Shown here: positions 20,387-27,152 of the stretch, one piece after another
Position numbering within the stretch: the stretch's first letter is position 1
How the letters are laid out: each line of letters starts with the position of its first letter
Origin: Phoronis australis
Lineage: Eukaryota > Phoronida > Phoronidae
Direction: 5' to 3'
DNA: 27,152 nt
NCBI GenBank assembly: GCA_002633005.1
Contig: NMRA01001292.1
Span: 2,630-29,781 of the forward strand
Translations under genes and position numbers: made by a program
Notes under the pieces: generated by a model
What the model saw: the letters and a program-made list of their open reading frames with translations, nothing else
What the model was told of the DNA's origin: nothing
Database searches by the model: none

Positions 20387-21208
20387 TTTTAGAACACTCC
20401 GTTAAATCCCAGACACTGGTTGAGCCATTGAACATGCCAAAACTCATGAAGTACAGCCTGATACCCGTGCCCACTTGTCTTGGAACACCAGGTATTTTTT
20501 CCAACAAAGCCTCCATTTCGCATTATCTTCTGAACGACATTTCGCCAGAAGACTTTCATTATGTTCTGTTCATCCAAGATCGTTTTGCACTTCTCCTCGC
20601 TTTAGTTAATCTCCCTCCAATATGTGGTAATTTTGCAGTTCAGAGAAAATAATTTAGGGTGGACAAGCTACACAAAAGCCGCATGACTTCAAACTCTTTC
20701 TTGCAAACGAGGACTACAAAAAGCAACTCTTTCAACTGTTACTGCAGGTCTGGAGTGATGAGAAGGCAGTTTCCAGGTTGGAGAAACCGAGATGGCCATC
20801 CTTATTGTAGACGGGGATCCATAATATTTTTTCTGAACAAATCTTTTTGAGTATTTCTTACTTAACTAATTTGCAATGTCATAATGTAATAATAAAAGTG
20901 ATTTGATGTTCATACTCAGGAGATCCCACATATCTACAGTAACCAATAAGAGACTGACTTAAGAATTGTTTTGTACCTCCAGTACGCTGCCTCAATTGGG
21001 TACAGTAACGGTGTCGTCAGAATCCCTGTCACTGGTGTCTGTCATTGTGCTGCAGGCACGCTATAAAGTTGACTATATCTAGATACAGGGTCTGGAAATC
21101 ATCGGCGACTACTGGATCTCTCTGACATGGCAAAGTCATTGGGAAAAGACCTCTGTGAAGCTCTACTTGGACTTTATGTATACACTGGAGAAGCTTGCAC
21201 CAGCGCGT
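20387..21208. other. Unassigned intergenic DNA
   Basis: Open frames on both strands around 20390-20850 have no recognised domain. Sequence left of 21209 is the target flank of element 2. Confidence 0.4.
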
Positions 21209-21700
21209 TTAAAGGAGCATGCCACCCAAAAAACAACCTAATTTGTATCAATTTAGATCGAGTAGTTCTACTCCATAACGACAAGTGCGGTTGCGTTAGC
21301 TGACACCTGACGGCAGACGGAGGTGTTGAAATTATCCAATTACGTCATCGGTTTCACACGCATTCTGTTCAGCAGTTCACAACACGGGTTACTGCATGGT
21401 GTCAGCTTATCGCTTGGAATCATCGTTTAGCACCAGTAAATCATCAAACTTCGATGTAAAACCCTTAAAAATACACCGAGTTCTTGCAAAAACGCGTTGT
21501 TTATTTCGCTCTTACTGATTTATTGATATTTGGACACACCGTAGCCTACAAAGTTCGGCAGGCCAATAAGGTCCGTAGCAGGAGTTTTGGGTGTGTTCGG
21601 ATATAATTTCGAAGTATTTTCCGTGAGATACAGACAGGAGAACCTAGATCTGTGTTCTTTAGACTTGTGATTTTCTGAGTTCTAAACACAAAACGCTTGC

Positions 21701-21820
21701 TATCATGGCCAGTGGCTCGGAGCCCGATCAGGACAGTCGCGGCCGGCCGGATTGACTCGTTATCCCGGCCAGTGGCTCGGAAACTGATCAGACGTCTCTA
21801 ACAAACCGGCCAAAGTTCAG
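21701..21820 (+). repeat. 60-bp duplicated small ORF
   Basis: Two units start at 21701 and 21761 and share GGCCAGTGGCTCGGA and GATCAG. The first contains a well-placed ATG (ATCATGG) and reads MASGSEPDQDSRGRPD then TGA. The second, in the same frame, reads PASGSETDQTSLTNRPKF and ends in TAA. Because 60 is a multiple of three, the peptide repeats in frame. It may be the first exon or a leader ORF of the gene carried by element 2. Confidence 0.5.
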
Positions 21821-22323
21821 TGGAAACTAAACTTCCAGTCAAGAAAATACTATACTAGTGAGCCAAAGTAATGTGCACGTGACTATGTTGCTGAATTCGC
21901 CACGAAACTGCAAATCTACTTACTCGTCGGGGGCCACGAATTCAGTTCCGCTTTGGCCACAGCACAGTCAGGGCAGAAGTTGTACATTGACAATCATTGT
22001 TTGAGTAATGTAAATGTAAATAAAGGTTTCCGTAACACCTGGTCGTGGGGTGGAAATCGAGTTGTTTCACAACAGTTTCTGCCAGTAAACACTAAATTAG
22101 CATGAGCTCACACGATCTCGCGGTGTCCCGTCAATTAGTCACATTGTACCTAAAGCCGGTAACGCAGTGATTTATTCATTGCTGGCTTCTCAAATCATTT
22201 CGTGTACTCACGAACAGTCCAAAGGCATTACAAATTGCATCTAATGAGACAGACTTTGTTTCAGTTTTATATAAGTATTGGTTAGGGTGAGAATAATTCA
22301 TTTTGAAACAGAACGCTCAGTAA

Positions 22324-22794
22324 CAAACGCCAACATGGCAACTCGCAATCCCGACTTGGGACGAGCTAGAATGGCTCATCAATCCAGACTTCGCAATTGG
22401 ATCGTTACGTTTTACAGGCTATCAATTCGAACAGGAATACAGTGATGAAGAAATACTAGAGAGGCGCCGTGAACAAGCTCAGACAATGAAACGTATGGAG
22501 ATATTTGGTAAGCCGGCATTCATGAGGCACTGTCGACGTCGTCTGCAGGCCACAGACACGAGATGTTTCACGGCCTCATACTTGCTATTTACAGCGTACA
22601 TTTCATTCTTCACTACCAGGAGCCACTTCCTAAGCATTTTGGACTCTCGAGGAAGTAAAAAACGATATACTCGCTTTCCTCGCGGCTGCTTAGTTCGGAC
22701 AAGCGGGAACGATACACCGCAACATAGCGGCATTCACTCTGCATATGAAGCACTGAAGTCGCTAGCGGCGTTTCTCATCTTCCTCACACGTTAA
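22324..22794 (+). pseudogene. P2X7-like N-terminal region in element 2
   Basis: One frame is open for 156 codons but lacks a usable upstream ATG. The only well-placed ATG (22334, MATRNPD) is in a neighbouring frame and would join at TGGGACGAG (22357) by loss of one base. The frame contains WDELEWLI, LRFTGYQFEQEYSDEEI and LERRREQAQ. GYxFEPEYSxEEL followed by a charged helix is typical of the N-terminal part of stand-alone P2X7-C-like proteins in invertebrates. After EIFG comes GGTAAGC, a good splice donor (22511), so the later codons may be intron. The cysteine-rich WCxC part was not found before the right end of the element. Assignment rests on this signature and is moderate. Confidence 0.42.
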
Positions 22795-22902
22795 CGCGAC
22801 ACCTATTGGCAAGGTAAGGTCGACCGTATGCGAGGATATGTGGGCATAGACCGATTAAGACGACAAAAAAGACTAATTAAATCGGGTGGCATTCGCCTTT
22901 AA

Positions 22903-23229
22903 GCGTAAAGGAAAGGTTGGCCCCCTTAAAAAGCCGTGCATTCAGGCAGCGCGCGCGCCTGACGTTGATTGGGATGTAAGTTCGAAGAGTTCAACTGCCT
23001 CAGGTATGGTCAGAGTCGTTAGTCATCGATAGATGCTACTCGTGCCAAGATGTTACGCAAAATGGTTGGTGAAGATGAAATCCTCAAAAGTCCACGATTG
23101 ACCTTGCTTGACCTCCCCCGCGCGAGTCTGCACTGAAACCTCACATCCGACGTGCAGTTCACCGTATCACATTGTACCAGCGTGCTTGTGAACCCATAAT
23201 CGAGCAGTCAAGACGAGGGACAAGGGTAG
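22903..23229. other. Unassigned DNA
   Basis: Includes a GCGCGCGCGC tract (about 22949-22960). A 32-codon frame from an ATG at 23050 (starting MLRKMVGEDE) has no recognised domain. Confidence 0.4.
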
Positions 23230-23400
23230 ATGCAGACTGACGAAAGAGTGTTACAAGCTGTGTGGTCGTGTGGTCCTATCTTACCAAACTTACTGATTGA
23301 TTTCTTGCTCACCAATGTTTGTGAAGTGGACACAGAAGAGGAAAGTGGAGAACTGTATGGAAGTTTCACGGAAATCAATAAAAGTGACATGGAGTGTTAG
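23230..23400 (+). CDS. Hypothetical 56-aa ORF
   Basis: An ATG at 23230, directly after an in-frame TAG, opens a 56-codon frame. It has a hydrophobic stretch (ILPNLLIDFLLTNV) followed by an acidic tail (EVDTEEESGELYGSF). The composition looks coding-like, but no family is recognised. It could be an exon or a transposon fragment. A zinc-finger-like frame overlaps and follows it in another frame. Confidence 0.25.
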   Translation: MQTDERVLQAVWSCGPILPNLLIDFLLTNVCEVDTEEESGELYGSFTEINKSDMEC

Positions 23401-23509
23401 AACATGTAAACAATCAACACCTAATGATTGTCCATATTGCTGCAACCATTTCCCAAATTTCTTGAGATGTTTAAAACATTTGTTGAAATTTGGGTCATTA
23501 AAGACCTGA
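23400..23509 (+). pseudogene. Single C2H2 zinc-finger-like fragment
   Basis: The frame contains CPYCCNHFPNFLRCLKH (23429-23479), with the C-x2-C-x3-F-x5-hydrophobic-x2-H spacing of a C2H2 finger. The second histidine is replaced by phenylalanine. The frame ends at 23509. Resembling fingers appear at 26304-26850. Probably a decayed zinc-finger coding fragment. Confidence 0.35.
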
Positions 23510-23634
23510 TTATTACATGTATATAAACATTGAAAGTTGCACATTTAGTGTTTATACTGGCTTATGTACACCTTCAGTGTAGTATTGATTGTAAGTAACC
23601 GTATAATACAAATTATATGTAATAGATTATGAAG

Positions 23635-23882
23635 AAAAATATTCCATCGTAATGCTTGACCCTCCAAATATGGGTTTTGACACTTGATTTGTTCACTTAC
23701 ATGAATAAGAATGTGAGATATCATCAAATAACGAAAAATCGGTAAGGGCGGCACTAATTTGCATAAAAACGCACGTGGGACACTTTTTCGACTTGTTAAC
23801 ATCTTTTTTATGGTTTTCACACATATTTTCCTTTGCAAAAAGCAACTTAAAAGTTGAAGTCCGGGGGGGTGCACGGGGGGCC
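23635..23882 (-). repeat. Dispersed repeat, copy B
   Basis: Reverse complement of the family also seen at 19160-19400. This copy keeps a better right end, with a G-run, TGCAC and another G-run at 23862-23880. The two copies are about 4.3 kb apart in opposite orientation. Confidence 0.75.
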
Positions 23883-24384
23883 ATTTTCCGACTCAACTAA
23901 ATGGGCAACTGAGAGCCCAAGGTGTAAAATAGTGAATGACGTACTGAGGCAATCCAATGCTTTGACTTCATTCAGACTGTTAAACGAGGATGGAAATGTT
24001 CACGCAAAAAGTTCATGGCGTCGGTGGTAACCTTCACGGGAACTTTATATGCAACAATTTGTGTTATTCTGAATTTCTTAGAGTACTTCATTTAATGTCC
24101 ATCAGCTGCTTTCGATTCTATCAAATAGTTGAAAATGTCACCATATATAACATTAGACAATGCACTAACGAATATCATCTTCCCATGGTGTTACAGCTGA
24201 CATTTTTTCAATAAACCGATGCATATTGTGGGTTATATTGAAAATTTAAAGTGGTTCGAGATATCACTCCGATTTATGTATTAAAGTCCTCCTCTCACGC
24301 GTTGTTAACCCTTATTACATGGTTAGAGGATGCTATAAGGATCCAAGAAGTACTTACCCCATAACTAATACAGGATCCGTACTC
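23883..24384. other. Unassigned AT-rich DNA
   Basis: A plus-strand ORF from an ATG at 23990 (74 codons) has no known domain. Nothing else is recognised. Confidence 0.4.
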
Positions 24385-24740
24385 GAAAAAAGTTTAAATG
24401 AACGCGCCACTCACGATTCGCACCCGAAGAACCACCGCCATTTTGAACTTGCCGCGAACCCCGAAGTACAATTCATTCAGGAACTCAGGCCGAGAAAACG
24501 CTGTCAGTGCGACTGGAGCAGTGCCTGTACTGTTACCAGCCAGCAACCGGGGATAAAATAATCGACAGCGCTCCTTAATTTTAATAAAATCAAATTACGG
24601 ACGATTTTATCGAATTTGCTGAAGAAATGTGGCGAATAAATTTTGACAGAAATTATTTTGCCAGACTCGGGACCGCAGCCTATCGGACCCGGTGCGGATC
24701 GAGACCAGACACTGGCGAACGGTAAATGCATGCGGTTGCA
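24385..24740 (-). promoter_or_regulatory. CpG-rich possible promoter / first exon
   Basis: This stretch has clearly more CG dinucleotides than its flanks. On the minus strand AAAATGGCGG (about 24430-24439), a YY1-like start motif, contains an ATG opening MAVVLRVRI. A GTGAGT donor-like site follows near 24411. On the plus strand an 80-codon ORF (24319-24561) also crosses it. Neither product is recognised. A promoter with a short first exon is possible but unproven. Confidence 0.25.
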
Positions 24741-24827
24741 AGCTGTTTTTATCGAAGTAAAATGGTCAAATCATAAATGCTGCATATATTCAAGGGTAGT
24801 TTCAGCCACTTGCTTGAAATTACGGGC

Positions 24828-25029
24828 TGGTTAGTCCTGTGTCACACTGCCGCGGCAGACCTTAGTTAGCCTGAGTCATTGAGCTACCAGTGAAGACTAT
24901 CGTCAAAATACAGCTTGTTAGTAGGCCTATACAGCTTTGCGCCAAGGCTACCCTTAGGCCTAACTGGTCTGATAAAACTGGCTAACCCTTTAGCCAGTGG
25001 GCACTTTCCCATCAGCGAGTGACTAACAG
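24828..25029. repeat. Inverted-repeat patch with inner hairpin
   Basis: GTTAGTC (24830-24836) is inverse to GACTAAC (25021-25027). Between them ACTGGCTAA (24977-24985) and TTAGCCAGT (24990-24998) form a perfect 9-bp hairpin with a 4-base loop. It may be a short MITE; the outer pair is short and could be chance. Confidence 0.3.
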
Positions 25030-26303
25030 AGACTCGTACAAATCACTGGAAGCACGTTTACAACTCAACCATTTATTTTTTTGATTATGGCTTCTATATA
25101 TTAATGTATGTTTTTGCATGCATATCTTCTATATGTACCTCTCTGTAAATAATTATCTAAACATGTATTTTCTATCTGTATGTAGCACTTGTGCTAATGA
25201 TTCTTTTGTTGTGTCTACTCACAACCTGATTTATAATATGCGCTTCACCTGTACCTACACTTACCAAGTCTGGGGTTTGTTGAAAAAAACTTAATTGTGA
25301 TTTTGGCTACTTATTGCCTGCTCTTTGATCTTGTAAGTGATAAGTGTACTTGACTTAATTGGCCACCACTATATTTTACAGTCCACACACAGGTTGTACG
25401 GGAATTTTGATAACAGTGGACTATCATTTGTAAAATTTAATTTGGGTTTAACATATAACTAGTTAACATTAGCACAAGTGATAGATTCCGACAATGGGAC
25501 TATATACAAATATTTACATGTATACCAGATAGTACAGAGCCAGGATGAGGTGGCTCATCTATAAACAGAGGGCGTACACATATGAACATGGGTTCTAAGG
25601 CAATATTTGAGGGTTGCCGCAACTGTTACATTGACAGAGTTGTGAAGAATTCATTAGCAGCTGATTGAAAAACATTTACAGGTAATGTACTCATGCTTCT
25701 AGTATTATTTGGGAGACTTCTATGCCTTATATTTTGATAATAATGAGAAAAAATTATCATTAGTTTTTATACTATAATTTGGAATACTTAATGGCTTTCA
25801 CAGTTACACTGTTGCATATTTTGTCAACTGCTATTAGTCGTCACAGAAACAATTGATTAGATTACAAACACTTAACTTGTTCCAGGTAAAGGTGATCACA
25901 TATAGTATTTTCAAGTACATAGAGCAACAGAACCATTAGCATCGACTCGAAACTATATAGTGGACAGTTTGCAAATTTTTACTCGTATGGTATATTTAAC
26001 GCTACAGTAGTATCAAAGGTAAATTTCATCCTGTATAAGTGGCTTAAAACCAGAAATTAAATATTGTCATTTACATGTACTGTGGGTAGAGAACCAAGAG
26101 GACATGTAAAAGAAAAAATGTCAACCAATTTGTTCAGTATGGATTAAAAGCAATTGGAAGAGATATTCTGGCATCAAAAAAAAAGAAAAATTAAAAATGG
26201 CACACAAGCAAAGGATGTCTAGATATTCCGTTTGACATGTCAAGTGAACCGCCTGTGTTGTCATAAAATGATAATCAAAATTGTAAAAAAAAAAAATTCT
26301 GTA
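25030..26303. other. Unassigned AT-rich DNA
   Basis: About 1.3 kb with no recognisable coding domain. It has A-rich runs at 26176-26205 and 26285-26296, next to the zinc-finger remnant. Confidence 0.5.
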
Positions 26304-26850
26304 ATGATTCAGTGCCAAACGTGCTTTTCGAATTACAGATATACGACAAATGTACCTTACAAGGTGCTAAAACACCATTCTGTTTTACTAATGATGATAG
26401 CCTGAGCAAACATATTCAGTCCAAGCATAGGAAGCAAAGATGTATGTGTTGTTATAAAGAAAGACTGAATTGTATTTTCCAAAAGTTCCAAGAATTCTGC
26501 AACCATCTAAAAGAGCATTCCATTACAGCTTCTACATTTGAGGATAAAGATGCTTGTTTGTCTCATATGTTTGTCTGGAAAGTCTCACTTTCCAATTAAA
26601 AACTACAAGACTTGTCGAAATCCAAGAAACCTGGTTTGGCAAATAATGCAAACCATAAACTTTACTCTAAACCGTCAAAGTATAGGCCAAAAATAAGTCT
26701 GAAAATTTTCTTCTGTTCCCAATGTAATATAAGGACCCAGATGAGGGAATTCAGCCATCCATTCAATGTGACAGATGGTGCGACTAGTTTCATTTTAAAT
26801 GTGAAAATGGTATTGAGGCAATCCACCTCCCTCTGAGGTGGAATGGTGTT
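26304..26850 (+). pseudogene. Degenerate C2H2 zinc-finger coding remnant
   Basis: Frame 1 from an ATG at 26304 reads MIQCQTCFSNY and KVLKHH, a finger-like C-x2-C...H-H unit. A second frame continues with FCFTNDDSLSKHIQSKH and then CMCC...FQKFQEFCNHLKEH (to about 26518). A third piece further on (frame from 26612) has FFCSQCNIRTQMREFSH. Spacing resembles irregular C2H2 fingers of transposon-associated proteins more than a classical tandem array, and linkers are not of TGEKP type. Frame changes and stops suggest decay; introns are an alternative. No transposase or RT follows before the window ends. Confidence 0.45.
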
Positions 26851-27152
26851 GTATAACGTGTGGCTCCGGAATACAATCATATGAATGACTTTTGATAATA
26901 ATTACTTTAAAAACAAGACACTTATTTACTGTGTGAAACTAACTGTTGCTCAACTGTTAATGAATTCCCAATGTGTGATTCAGTTTTAATATACATTATG
27001 TGAAATATGCCTTGCCCAGCATTATGCGGCTCAAAGGCATCGTCCGTTTCTGATCATAGTCTTTAACTTACTATTGTAGGTATCCGTTTTGTACTTTTAT
27101 AAACTTCAATCATAACAGCTAACATATTTGATTAAAAGATACATAAAATTCT
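26851..27152. other. Unassigned DNA at window edge
   Basis: AT-rich, no recognised feature. Any continuation of the zinc-finger remnant could lie beyond the edge. Confidence 0.45.

Larger units (their letters stand above)
21209..22902. mobile_element. TTAA-flanked TIR element 2 with P2X7-like ORF
   Basis: TTAA at 21209-21212 is followed by AGGAGCATGCCACCC (21213-21227). The inverse, GGGTGGCATTCGCCT (22884-22898), is followed by TTAA (22899-22902). The 15-bp ends match at 13 positions and the TTAA target is exactly duplicated, so this is a 1,686-bp DNA element. TTAA targets characterise piggyBac and Kolobok. Inside are a 60-bp duplication (21701-21820) and an open frame with a P2X7-like N-terminal signature (22324-22794), but no transposase that I can see. 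Its ends begin AGGAG like those of element 1, although the following bases differ. Confidence 0.65.

Noticed and set aside
20389-20577. Transposase-like fragment on the minus strand (NGGFVGKNTW, WLNQCL)
   Set aside because: A few residues recall integrase-type transposon proteins, but the alignment could not be extended in any frame.

Overview
This window looks like nuclear DNA from an invertebrate animal, most likely a marine one. It is roughly 38-40% GC by eye, has dense short repeats, (AAT)n microsatellites, G/C homopolymer runs, a tRNA-derived SINE and decayed metazoan transposon domains. I see no bacterial-style operon, rRNA, CRISPR array or intact tRNA gene. The species cannot be fixed from the sequence alone. 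I found no complete host protein-coding gene: most open frames are under 110 codons, many begin only at non-ATG codons, and recognisable domains are broken by frameshifts and stops.

Layout. 1-5400 is mostly unassigned intergenic DNA with hairpins, a small foldback element (2473-2600) and a reverse-strand SINE (about 4880-5158). 5442-6857 is a 1.4-kb element with about 160-bp terminal inverted repeats and a TTAA-like target site; it encloses a decayed ORF resembling the cysteine-rich C-terminal domain of P2X7 receptors. 7424-7560 is a foldback repeat. 9806-9970 is a broken THAP zinc finger beside an AAT microsatellite. 10572-10680 is a 36-bp tandem repeat. 11376-12129 is bounded by near-perfect 21-bp inverted repeats, and 12998-13315 is a MITE-like element.

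From 14865 the assembly has two local duplications abutting runs of N (270 bp and 810 bp), probably artefacts of merged haplotypes. Across the second lies a broken reverse-strand DNA polymerase B of Polinton/Maverick type (16091-16672, partly repeated at 17165-17483). 18588-19155 is a possible solo LTR. About 240 bp at 19160-19400 recurs inverted at 23635-23882.

21209-22902 is a second TTAA-flanked inverted-repeat element, 1.69 kb, again enclosing an ORF with a P2X7-like N-terminal signature. The last kilobase (26304-26850) has remnants of C2H2 zinc-finger coding sequence.

The genes do not form a pathway; the window is a graveyard of mobile elements. The most notable pattern is two unrelated-looking TTAA/AGGAG-ended elements in one 27-kb window that each carry a P2X7-like reading frame. 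This suggests a DNA-transposon lineage that uses or has captured this domain.
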